64,000 nucleotides of DNA from Alistipes sp. Lineage in GTDB: Bacteria; Bacteroidota; Bacteroidia; Bacteroidales; Rikenellaceae. A program made the position numbers and the translations under genes. The notes under the pieces were generated by a model, which did not search any database, was not told where the DNA came from, and saw only the letters and a program-made list of their open reading frames with translations. Shown here in pieces: positions 36,841 through 44,877 of the stretch; positions within the stretch are counted from its first letter, which is position 1, and every line of letters begins with the position of its first letter. The DNA lies in NCBI GenBank assembly GCA_017483225.1, contig JAFULF010000002.1, positions 1 through 64,000 on the forward strand, written 5' to 3'.

Positions 36841-37805
36841 TGACTTCCGACAAGAGAAAACAGATAATAAGCCTTGCGAGCGAGGCTTTGCAGACAGAGG
36901 CAGATGCTCTGCTTCGCATCAAGCGTGGCCTTGGCGACGACTTCGTGAATGCCGTAGAGGCGATACTTTCGTCAAATGGCAAGGTCATTATGACAGGAAT
37001 GGGCAAATCGGGACTTATCGCCAAGAAGATTGCCGCCACGCTCGCCAGCACCGGCACACCAAGCTTCTACGTACACCCCGGCGAGGCGTTTCACGGCGAC
37101 CTCGGTATGATTTCCAAGGGGGATATCGTCATCGCCCTCTCCTACTCGGGCGAGACCGACGAGGTGCTGAAAATCGTTCCGTTCATCCACGACAACGGCA
37201 ATATGCTTATCTCGATGACGGGCAACCCTCGCTCATCGTTGGCGAAGAACTCCGATATACATCTCGACGTGGCGGTTGAGCACGAGGCATGCATCCTCCA
37301 CCTCGCCCCTACCACATCCACCACAGCACAGCTTGCTATGGGCGATGCGCTGGCAGTGGCGTTGATGAAGATGCGCAACTTTACCTCGATGGACTATGCC
37401 CGCCTGCATCCGGGAGGCAGTCTGGGTCGCCGTCTGCTGATGACCGTGGGTAATGCTATGCGCCGCAACGACCTGCCGATAATTGGCGAGGATTGCTCGG
37501 CTACGGAGATGATTCAGCGTATGTCGCAGGGCGGACTCGGCCTCATCGTTATATGTCGTGGCGAGGAGATTCTGGGCATTGTCACCGACGGCGACGTGCG
37601 CCGAGCGATGGAATCCCGTCAGGCAGAGTTTTTCAGCATTAAGCCTATGGATATCGCCACTCCGCATCCGAAGTGCATACACCCCGACGAGAAACTTATC
37701 GAGGCGGAGAAGTTGATGACGCAGCACAAGGTCAATTCGTTGCTTGTGGTCGATGCGCAGGAGCGACTGCTCGGCGTGATACAGATTTACGACATCAAAC
37801 TCTAA
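36840..37805 (+). CDS. kdsD: D-arabinose-5-phosphate isomerase (KdsD/KpsF family)
   Basis: 321 residues. SIS domain (about 20-190, with MTGMGKSGLIAKKIAATLASTGTPSFYVHP and SYSGETDE) followed by two CBS domains (about 205-320). It makes arabinose 5-phosphate, the KdsA substrate, from ribulose 5-phosphate. The enzyme therefore completes the Kdo branch with kdsA and kdsB. Overlaps kdsA by one base. Confidence 0.95.
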   Translation: MTSDKRKQIISLASEALQTEADALLRIKRGLGDDFVNAVEAILSSNGKVIMTGMGKSGLIAKKIAATLASTGTPSFYVHPGEAFHGDLGMISKGDIVIALSYSGETDEVLKIVPFIHDNGNMLISMTGNPRSSLAKNSDIHLDVAVEHEACILHLAPTTSTTAQLAMGDALAVALMKMRNFTSMDYARLHPGGSLGRRLLMTVGNAMRRNDLPIIGEDCSATEMIQRMSQGGLGLIVICRGEEILGIVTDGDVRRAMESRQAEFFSIKPMDIATPHPKCIHPDEKLIEAEKLMTQHKVNSLLVVDAQERLLGVIQIYDIKL

Positions 37806-37838
37806 ATAGAGGACAACCTAAAAAAACTACAAATACCT

Positions 37839-39281
37839 ATGGCTTTTTTCGATTTTATGGCTCCGCCGGCACATAAGCAACCGCTGCCGGCAGAGAAGAT
37901 TGACAAGGAGTACAAGCAGATGCGATGGAAGGTCTTCATCGGCATCTACCTCGGATACGCCGCCTACTACCTTGTGCGCAAGAATCTCTCCTTCGCAGGT
38001 GCCGATATGGTTTCGCTCGGCTATCTTGACGAGAGCGGCGTTGGCGATGCTATGGCAGGAGTGCCTATCGCCTACGCAGTGAGCAAGTTCCTTATGGGTG
38101 GTCTTTCGGACCGCTCCGATGCCCGCAAGTTTATGACCATAGGTCTTGTGCTCTCGGCTCTGGTGATGATTGTTGCCGGCGTAATCCCCTACTCGCAGAA
38201 CAGTGCCGCAACGACGGCAATACTCTTCGTTCTGATGTGTCTTACGGGATGGTTCTCCGGTATGGGCTGGCCCCCTTGCGGTCGTGTTATGTCGCAGTGG
38301 TTCTCGACCAACGAGCGTTCATTCAAGATGTCCATCTGGAACACGGCCCACAACGTAGGCAGCTCCTCGATGTCGTGGCTGGCAGGTATTGGCGGAGCGA
38401 TACTTATCGCCTGCGGTATCGGTGCCGAGGAGTCGTGGCGAGCAACATTTATCATCCCGTCCATCGTGGCCCTCTTCATTGCGCTGATTTGCTGGTGGTT
38501 CATACGTGATACGCCCGAGTCGTGCGGTCTGCCGCCTATCGAGAAGTATCGCAACGACTACTCCGGTGCCAAGGCCAAGAAGGGCGAGGAGACGAAAATT
38601 CCGTTCAAGACCCTCTTCGTGGACTACATCCTCAAAAACAAGATGCTCTGGTTTATCGGCATTGCCAATATTATGGTTTATCTGGTCAGATATGGTATCT
38701 CCGACTGGCTGCCGATATACTTGCAGAATGTCCACGGCATCACCAAGGCTGTAAGTAAAGACCTCTACGCATACCATATGCTGGCAGCGATTCCGGGAAC
38801 GCTCATTGCCGGATGGCTCTCATCAAAGTTCTTCCAAGGTCGTTGTGCGCCCGTAAATGTGATATGTATGGTCATCACCGCCATCGGCGCCTTCATCTAT
38901 TGGCAGGCAGGAGCCATTGCGGGAGCTCTCGGCATTGAGTACCTGACAGCGATTACCGCAGCCCTCATCATCACTGGCTTCGGCGTATATGGCCCTGTGG
39001 CGATGATATCCATTCAGGCGATTGCCATCGTGCCGAAGAATGCGGCAGGCACGGCAGCCGGATTTATGGGTCTGCTGGGCTACCTGATTGGAGATGCACT
39101 CCTCTCGAAAATCGCCTTCGGCCGTATCGTCGAGAGCGGAGCAGGCGGCTGGGAATTGACTTTCATAGGATTCTTCTTTGCGAGCGTTATCGCCGCCATC
39201 ATCTGCTCCTTGGCTATGGGCAAGGAGAAGAGGATGTTTATGGAGCGTATGGCTGCGGCAAAGAGCGAACAAAACAAGTAG
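37839..39281 (+). CDS. MFS organophosphate:phosphate antiporter family transporter
   Basis: 480 residues, 12 membrane helices, OPA family (GlpT/UhpT/UhpC-like). Seen: the N-terminal WKVFIGIYLGYAAYYLVRKN, SKFLMGGLSDRSDARKFM between helices 2 and 3, and the GMGWPPCGRVMSQWFS region. These match glycerol-3-phosphate or hexose-phosphate antiporters, but the substrate is not deducible. It follows kdsD by 33 nt and could be transcribed with the Kdo genes; a link to sugar phosphates is inferred only. Confidence 0.88.
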   Translation: MAFFDFMAPPAHKQPLPAEKIDKEYKQMRWKVFIGIYLGYAAYYLVRKNLSFAGADMVSLGYLDESGVGDAMAGVPIAYAVSKFLMGGLSDRSDARKFMTIGLVLSALVMIVAGVIPYSQNSAATTAILFVLMCLTGWFSGMGWPPCGRVMSQWFSTNERSFKMSIWNTAHNVGSSSMSWLAGIGGAILIACGIGAEESWRATFIIPSIVALFIALICWWFIRDTPESCGLPPIEKYRNDYSGAKAKKGEETKIPFKTLFVDYILKNKMLWFIGIANIMVYLVRYGISDWLPIYLQNVHGITKAVSKDLYAYHMLAAIPGTLIAGWLSSKFFQGRCAPVNVICMVITAIGAFIYWQAGAIAGALGIEYLTAITAALIITGFGVYGPVAMISIQAIAIVPKNAAGTAAGFMGLLGYLIGDALLSKIAFGRIVESGAGGWELTFIGFFFASVIAAIICSLAMGKEKRMFMERMAAAKSEQNK

Positions 39282-39287
39282 TACGAT

Positions 39288-41120
39288 ATGTATAAATCTC
39301 TCGCAGATTTTATTGAACGATTGGAGAGTGCCGATGAGTTGATTCGCATCGGCACTCCCGTATCTTCCGAGGAGGAGATTGCCGAGATTACCGACCGTAT
39401 GGTTAAGAGCGAGGGCGGAGGCAAGGCTCTGCTCTTCGAGAAGAGCGACCGTGACTTCCCCGTTGTAACCAACCTGATGGGCTCCGAGAGGCGCATTGCG
39501 CTGGCTCTGGGTGTGGAGAGTGTCGATGATATCACCAAGCGCATAGATGGTCTGGTGAAGCAGGTACTCTCGCCAAAGAGTTCGCTCGGCGACAAGCTCA
39601 AAATGCTGCCTCTGCTGGGTGAAGTGGCGAAGTGGTTTCCACGCACAACGTCGGGCCGAGGAGAGTGTCAGCAGGTGGTGCTCGTGGGCGAGGAGGCATC
39701 CTTGGAGCGGCTGCCGATACTCAAAAGCTGGGGCAATGACGGCGGACGATTCGTCACGCTCCCGATGGTAAATACCATAGACCCTGACACGGGAGTTCGC
39801 AACGTGGGAATGTACCGGATGCAGGTATTCGATGCCCACACAACCGGAATGCATTGGCACCGCCACAAGACCGGCGCACGCCACTACGAGGGGTATAAGG
39901 CCCGTGGAGAGCGTATGCCCGTGAGCGTTGCACTGGGTGGCGACCCCGTATATACATATTGTGCGACGGCCCCTATGCCAGACAATATGGATGAGTATCT
40001 GCTGGCGGGACTGCTGCGCCAGAAGCCGGTGAAACTCGTAAAGTGCATAACCAACGATATATACGTGCCGGCAGATTGCGACTTTGTCATCGAGGGATAT
40101 GTCGATACCGCCGAGCCGCTGACCATCGAGGGCGACTTCGGCGACCACACGGGATTCTTCTCCCTCACAGACCTCTATCCGAAGTTCCACGTCACGGCGA
40201 TTACACACCGTCGGGATGCCATATACCCTGCCACCATTGTCGGCATACCGCCGCAGGAGGATGCATACCTTTCACTCGCCTCGGAGCGCATATTTCTCGC
40301 TCCGATACGCCTTGTGATGCAGCCCGAGGTGGAGGACTTCTCGATGCCCGTGGCGGGCACATCCCACAACATCGTGGCAGCCTCGATACATACCCGATAT
40401 ATGGGTCAGGCGACCAAGGTGGCGCAAGGGCTATGGGGTGCCGGACAGATGATGTTCAACAAGTATATGGTGCTGGCCCCAAGTGGTACCGACGTACACA
40501 ACCCGAGCCTACTTGCCTCGCTTGCAAGGCGTTGCAACCCTGCCAAGGCGATTATTCGCAGCGAGGGCATCTACGATGTGCTGGACCACGCAACCGCAAC
40601 GTGCGGCTATGGCGGCAAGATGGCCTTCGATATGACAAGCATCGAGGCGAAGGATTACATCGAGCCGTCGGTGCCATCATCCCCTACCCTGCCTGCGGGC
40701 GTATCCTCACGTGAGGATTTGGTCGAAGCGTGGAGCGTATGGCTGCTCTTCGCCGCACCTGAGGCGGAGGTGGATATGATGCGTATTGCCGCCGAGAATG
40801 GCGTTCAATGCAACTGCATCGCCCTGTTCGATGCACGTGCCGAGCAGATGAATGCCGAGGAGCTGTTGTGGCTGGCGGCCGCAAATACCGACCCCGCACG
40901 AGATGTCTGCGTGGAGGGGCGTATGATGGTGGTTGATGCTCGTCCGAAGCAACCGGGCAGAGAGGGCAACCCACGACGATTCCCTAACGTCGTAACCTCA
41001 CGGCCGGAGATTATCGCCACGGTGGATAGACGCTGGGAGGAGTACGGCATCGGAGAGTTCATCCCTTCGCCATCGCTTCGTTACAGACAGCTGCTGCTCT
41101 CGGAGGGGGCAGAGTGGTAA
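39288..41120 (+). CDS. UbiD-family decarboxylase
   Basis: 610 residues, longer than E. coli UbiD. UbiD family enzymes use prenylated FMN, supplied by a UbiX-type partner not seen here, for reversible decarboxylation of aromatic acids. Conserved segments are MYRMQVFDAHTTGMHWHRHKTGARHY, GGDPVYTYCATAPMP and EGDFGDHTGFFSLTDLYP (E and D residues of the active site). Bacteroidetes copies are often annotated as menaquinone-biosynthesis decarboxylases; that pathway role is inferred. The next gene starts on its last stop base (TAATG). Confidence 0.88.
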   Translation: MYKSLADFIERLESADELIRIGTPVSSEEEIAEITDRMVKSEGGGKALLFEKSDRDFPVVTNLMGSERRIALALGVESVDDITKRIDGLVKQVLSPKSSLGDKLKMLPLLGEVAKWFPRTTSGRGECQQVVLVGEEASLERLPILKSWGNDGGRFVTLPMVNTIDPDTGVRNVGMYRMQVFDAHTTGMHWHRHKTGARHYEGYKARGERMPVSVALGGDPVYTYCATAPMPDNMDEYLLAGLLRQKPVKLVKCITNDIYVPADCDFVIEGYVDTAEPLTIEGDFGDHTGFFSLTDLYPKFHVTAITHRRDAIYPATIVGIPPQEDAYLSLASERIFLAPIRLVMQPEVEDFSMPVAGTSHNIVAASIHTRYMGQATKVAQGLWGAGQMMFNKYMVLAPSGTDVHNPSLLASLARRCNPAKAIIRSEGIYDVLDHATATCGYGGKMAFDMTSIEAKDYIEPSVPSSPTLPAGVSSREDLVEAWSVWLLFAAPEAEVDMMRIAAENGVQCNCIALFDARAEQMNAEELLWLAAANTDPARDVCVEGRMMVVDARPKQPGREGNPRRFPNVVTSRPEIIATVDRRWEEYGIGEFIPSPSLRYRQLLLSEGAEW

Positions 41121-42193
41121 TGCTATCACGCCAAAATATCAGGGGCATAGTCACCATCGTCATTATGGCGGTGGTGATTGTGCTGCTGCTATACATCGGC
41201 AAGCCACGTGTAGAGTACTACATAGCCGAGCGCAATAAGGTGCACACCACCGAACAGAGCCTCAGTGTGGAGCAGAGGAGAGATACACTCTTTGTCTTTG
41301 ACCCCAACACGGTAAGTTACGAGCAGTTGCGACTGCTGGGCCTCGACAAGCGTACCGCCGTAGGCATCATCAAGTACCGCACCGGCGGCAAGGTCTTCTC
41401 CATAGTCGAGGATTTCGCTCTGTGTTATGGCGTGAGTGACTCGATATATGCCCGCCTAAAACCATATATCCGCATCGCCGACAAGTTCAAGCTGCAACCA
41501 CAGCCGAAGAGCCACACTGCCGACACGAAGCGGGAGAGCCGCTTCTCGCCCCGCCCGTTTGAGCCGTTCCGCATAGACACCGTGGGCGTGGAGTATCTGC
41601 GCAAGATTGGCTTCTCGACACGTCAGGCACGCACGCTCATAGAGTATCGTGACCGTAACGCCGAGGGCATCCTCGATATGAACGAGTTGCGAGATTGCTA
41701 CGCCGTCAGCAAGGAGATGGCAGACTCGCTCCAACACTTCATAATATTTCCGGAGCCAAAGCCTTACGGAGGCAAGGTCGAGATAAATAGTGCCGACAGT
41801 GCGGCCCTCCGCTCTGTCGCCGGCATAGGTACAAAGACGGTAGTTGCGATTATGGAGTATCGCAAACTTCTGGGCGGATTCTACTCCATAGAGCAGATTG
41901 CGGAGCTAAAATGCGTGACAAATGAAAATTTCGAGCGAATTTCCAAACAAATTTGCTGTGATAGTTGTGTTATTTCAAAAATTGATATTAACTTTGCAAC
42001 CGCTTCCGAGTTGGAGTATCATCCGTATATGACTCGGCAGTCAATAAACAGAATAGAACAACTACGCAAATCGAAAGGAGGCTGGAAGTCGATTGAAGAG
42101 ATGATGAATGACAAAATATTCTTTAAGGAGCAGGCAGAGGCCATTGCACCTTATCTTCATTTCGGCGATATTCCTTTGGATTTCAGCAAGTAG
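41120..42193 (+). CDS. Helix-hairpin-helix (ComEA-like) membrane-anchored protein
   Basis: 357 residues from the ATG at 41120, which overlaps the UbiD stop. An N-terminal membrane helix (about 8-24) is followed by repeated HhH modules: about 65-100 (VSYEQLRLLGLDKRTAVGII), 150-190 (VEYLRKIGFSTRQARTLI), 220-255 (INSADSAALRSVAGIGTKTVVAIM) and 288-320. ComEA-type HhH domains bind DNA; whether this one takes part in DNA uptake is not shown. The 3' part is AT-richer and contains a promoter-like site for rpsU. Confidence 0.8.
   Translation: MLSRQNIRGIVTIVIMAVVIVLLLYIGKPRVEYYIAERNKVHTTEQSLSVEQRRDTLFVFDPNTVSYEQLRLLGLDKRTAVGIIKYRTGGKVFSIVEDFALCYGVSDSIYARLKPYIRIADKFKLQPQPKSHTADTKRESRFSPRPFEPFRIDTVGVEYLRKIGFSTRQARTLIEYRDRNAEGILDMNELRDCYAVSKEMADSLQHFIIFPEPKPYGGKVEINSADSAALRSVAGIGTKTVVAIMEYRKLLGGFYSIEQIAELKCVTNENFERISKQICCDSCVISKIDINFATASELEYHPYMTRQSINRIEQLRKSKGGWKSIEEMMNDKIFFKEQAEAIAPYLHFGDIPLDFSK
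41989..41996 (+). promoter_or_regulatory. Possible internal promoter (TAACTTTG) within the HhH gene
   Basis: TAACTTTG within the coding sequence, with a TTG at 21 nt spacing upstream. It is about 306 nt before rpsU, whose own 109-nt upstream gap has no TAnnTTTG. It could serve rpsU. Confidence 0.35.
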
Positions 42194-42302
42194 TACTTCG
42201 AAAAGCGTGCGGACGACGTAGAGCGGAGGGGTCGTAAAGACTGCCAACGACAACAGCCCGACAAAACAAACAAGAATAACAACTAAAAAAAAGAATAGAA
42301 CA

Positions 42303-42497
42303 ATGATTATTATGCCGGTAAAAGAGGGCGAAAACATCGAGCGTGCCCTCAAAAAGTTTAAGCGTAAGTATGAGCGTACAGGTGTATTGAAGGAGCTTCG
42401 TGCTCGTCAGTACTTCACAAAGCCTTCTATTGCAAAACGTGAGAAGATGGCTCACGCTATCTACGTTGAGAAGATGCACCGTGAGGATGCAGAGTAG
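42303..42497 (+). CDS. rpsU: 30S ribosomal protein S21
   Basis: 64 residues, typical bS21. Starts MIIMPVKEGENIERALKKFKR and carries the basic Arg/Lys rich tail. Component of the 30S subunit platform near the anti-Shine-Dalgarno region. A terminator follows 27 nt after the stop. No recombinase gene follows, unlike some Bacteroidetes where S21 is near xerC. Confidence 0.97.
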   Translation: MIIMPVKEGENIERALKKFKRKYERTGVLKELRARQYFTKPSIAKREKMAHAIYVEKMHREDAE

Positions 42498-42524
42498 TGA
42501 TAAGACACAATCTCAATAAATGAC

Positions 42525-42558
42525 AGAGCCATCTTTAATAGGTGGCTCTATTTTTTTT
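42525..42558 (+). terminator. Terminator after rpsU
   Basis: AGAGCCA (42525-42531) pairs with TGGCTCT (42543-42549), with added T-G and C-G pairs inside, followed by eight T (42551-42558). A canonical intrinsic terminator for rpsU. Confidence 0.85.
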
Positions 42559-42578
42559 ACCTAAAAATCAAAACAACT

Positions 42579-42968
42579 ATGAAGATGAATCAAACAGCAT
42601 CAACCGTATGGGGATTGGTAGCACTCTCGCTGATTGCTATCGTGGTGATACTCGGCCTGATGTTCGGACTGCCGATGTACAATGTATGGCAGCAGGAGAT
42701 GAGTGGTCGTGCCGAGTTGGCAAAGGCGGAGCAGAATCGCCAAATCAAGATTGAGGAGGCGAAGGCAAACCTCGAAGCCGAGAAGCTCAACGCACAGGCC
42801 GAAATCGAGCGTGCAAAGGGTGCCGCAGAGGCCATCCGTATCGAGAACGGCTCACTGACCTCGACCTACATTCAGTATCTGTGGGTGCGCCAGCAGAACA
42901 ACATTCCGGAGAAGGTAATCTACATCCCTACCGAGGCAAACCTTCCTATCCTCGAAGCGAAGAAGTAG
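42579..42968 (+). CDS. Small membrane-anchored coiled-coil protein (SPFH-tail-like)
   Basis: 129 residues. One membrane helix (about 10-32) leads to a charged Ala/Glu/Lys/Arg helix (about 38-92, AELAKAEQNRQIKIEEAKANLEAEKLNAQAEIERAKGAAEA) like the tail of stomatin/prohibitin proteins, and a C terminus with YLWVRQQNNIPEKVIYIPTEANLPIL, which resembles the end of SPFH proteins. The SPFH domain itself is missing, so it looks like a stand-alone helix-plus-tail. Function unknown. Flanked by terminators on both sides, so an independent gene. I see no nearby promoter of full consensus. Confidence 0.75.
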   Translation: MKMNQTASTVWGLVALSLIAIVVILGLMFGLPMYNVWQQEMSGRAELAKAEQNRQIKIEEAKANLEAEKLNAQAEIERAKGAAEAIRIENGSLTSTYIQYLWVRQQNNIPEKVIYIPTEANLPILEAKK

Positions 42969-42992
42969 GAGGTGCGAATCACGCATCGTAAG

Positions 42993-43030
42993 CAAGAAGC
43001 CCGTGCAGACTCCTCTGCACGGGCTTCTTG
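42993..43030. terminator. Bidirectional hairpin terminator, 17-bp perfect stem
   Basis: Arms 42993-43009 and 43014-43030 are perfect inverted repeats around the loop CTCC. It sits between the convergent coiled-coil protein gene and the transporter gene. Confidence 0.85.
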
Positions 43031-43050
43031 TATCTGTATGGGCCACTACC

Positions 43051-44709
43051 CTAACTCAACGCTATAAGCACGAGCAACTGGGCAGTAAATATTCGCAGGA
43101 ACATCGTCAGCGGATAGACGGTAGCGTATGCCACGGCAGCACGGTCGTTGGAGCCCACAGTGTTGGCATAGGCGAGTGCCGGCGGGTCGGTCATAGCACC
43201 CGACATAAGACCCATAATCGAGAAGTAGTCTATCTTGCAGGCCTTACGAGCAATAACGCCAACGATAAGCAGTGGCAACATCGTGATAATGACACCATAG
43301 AGAATCCACCAATAACCGCCATCAACAATCGAGGCAACGAAACTCTCACCGGCACCAAGGCCCACGGCTGCAAGGAAGAGCGAGATGCCAATCTCTCGAA
43401 TCATCATATTGGCACTATTGGTCGTAAAGGTCACCAGATGGTAGCGGTGGCCATAGCGGGCCATAAGTATCGAGACGATAAGCGGGCCTCCTGCCAGACC
43501 GAGCTTTACCGGCTGTGGAACGCCGGGGAATACGATAGGTATAGAGCCGAGCAGCACGCCGAGGAAGATACCTATAAAGATAGGTACCAGATTCGGGTGG
43601 TCAAGACGGCGCACCGAGTTACCGAGGATAGATGCCACCTCGTCGAGGTCGTTGTTGCGTCCTACAAGCACAACCACGTCGCCCACCTGCAAGCGCAACT
43701 CGTAGGTCGCCACCAGCTCGATACCGGCACGAACAACACGTGTGATATTTACGTTATAGTTCTCTCTGATATGCAGGTCGCCGATGTGCTTGCCGTTGAT
43801 GTCATCTTTCGTCACGAGGATACGACGCTTTTCGAGGTTGGTCGAGGAGGACTTCCAAGCCTTATCGTCAAGTTTGACGCTCTCGCCAACCAGCGACTGC
43901 ACCAGCTCCACATCCGACGAGCTGATAACCACACGCAAGATATCGTCGAGTCGCAGTTTGGTATCTCCGGAGGCGATGCGCTGCTCGTTGTCACGAATCA
44001 TTCGTGCCACGACGAACTTGCTGCGGGTCATAGCGGCAACCTCGGCGATGGTCTTATTCTCGATGCCGTGGTTTGTCACTCGCAAATCGACACGCAGGGT
44101 ACGTGGAGCATTGCTGCGCTCGGCGGCCAACTTCTCACGGTCGAGCTTCACACGGAAGGCATAACGCACAACAAGCATCGAGAGGATGATACCCACAACA
44201 CCCAACGGATATGCCACCGCATAGGCCGTTGCCAGCGAGTTGTCATTCACGCCCGTAATATCGGAGATGGTCTGCTGTGCAGCACCCAGGCCCGGAGTAT
44301 TAGTCACGGCACCCGACAGAACGCCGACCATTGTCGTCAGCTCCTCGTCCGTCAGAAGGTGTATGACGTAGCAGATGACACATCCCAGAACCACAATAAG
44401 CACAGCCAGCAAATTGAGGCGCACGCCACCCTCCTTGAAGGAGGAGAAGAATCCCGGGCCCACCTGCAAGCCGATAGAATAGACGAAGAGGATAAGTCCG
44501 AACTCCTTGATAAAGTTGCAGATGCGAGGGTCTATGCCCAAGCCGAAATGCGACAGCAGAATACCCACAAACAGCACCCACGTAACACCCAGCGACACCG
44601 AGCCGAACTTAATACGGCCGAGCAGCAGACCGAGACTGACCGTAAGGCCGAGAATCAGCACCGAATTAGCGATACTGTTTGAGAAAAACAGATTTTCTAA
44701 CCACTCCAT
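43051..44709 (-). CDS. AspT/YidE/YbjL-family antiporter with two TrkA-C domains
   Basis: 552 residues. About five N-terminal helices (about 12-185, ILGLTVSLGLLLGRIKFGSVSLG), two central cytosolic RCK_C/TrkA-C domains (about 195-370, with RVVRAGIELVATYELRLQVGDVVVLVG), and about five C-terminal helices. Domain order matches the aspartate:alanine exchanger (AspT) family; the substrate is unknown. A -7 box is found upstream on the minus strand at 44790-44797. It converges on the small protein gene across a perfect hairpin. Confidence 0.88.
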   Translation of the reverse strand: MEWLENLFFSNSIANSVLILGLTVSLGLLLGRIKFGSVSLGVTWVLFVGILLSHFGLGIDPRICNFIKEFGLILFVYSIGLQVGPGFFSSFKEGGVRLNLLAVLIVVLGCVICYVIHLLTDEELTTMVGVLSGAVTNTPGLGAAQQTISDITGVNDNSLATAYAVAYPLGVVGIILSMLVVRYAFRVKLDREKLAAERSNAPRTLRVDLRVTNHGIENKTIAEVAAMTRSKFVVARMIRDNEQRIASGDTKLRLDDILRVVISSSDVELVQSLVGESVKLDDKAWKSSSTNLEKRRILVTKDDINGKHIGDLHIRENYNVNITRVVRAGIELVATYELRLQVGDVVVLVGRNNDLDEVASILGNSVRRLDHPNLVPIFIGIFLGVLLGSIPIVFPGVPQPVKLGLAGGPLIVSILMARYGHRYHLVTFTTNSANMMIREIGISLFLAAVGLGAGESFVASIVDGGYWWILYGVIITMLPLLIVGVIARKACKIDYFSIMGLMSGAMTDPPALAYANTVGSNDRAAVAYATVYPLTMFLRIFTAQLLVLIALS

Positions 44710-44789
44710 AATACTTTTTATTATCTCATTAACCTTCTATCGCACGCCGCAACAAGTTCCTTGCACGAAATACGACAGCAAAAACGCCA

Positions 44790-44797
44790 CAAAGATA
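44790..44797 (-). promoter_or_regulatory. -7 box (TATCTTTG) for the antiporter gene
   Basis: Minus-strand TATCTTTG, 80 nt upstream of the start codon. No TTTG at the expected distance. The 168-nt divergent gap to the sulfatase gene has no clear plus-strand box. Confidence 0.45.
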
Positions 44798-44877
44798 GCA
44801 AATAAATCCATTTCTTATTTTCGCTCTCTCAATTTTATTTATTATCTTGTGCAAAATTTACCAAACATACTACTAAT

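Noticed and set aside
38823-40208. Long minus-strand open frame across the OPA transporter and UbiD genes
   Set aside because: It crosses two recognised plus-strand genes and their boundary, and lacks any family resemblance.
42194-42302. tRNA or other structured RNA between the HhH gene and rpsU
   Set aside because: No cloverleaf or CCA-like end could be matched; it appears to be ordinary spacer.
43003-44682. Long plus-strand open frame opposite the AspT/YidE-type antiporter
   Set aside because: The antiporter frame on the minus strand has clear helices and TrkA-C domains; the antisense product is rich in His, Arg and Gln with no motif.
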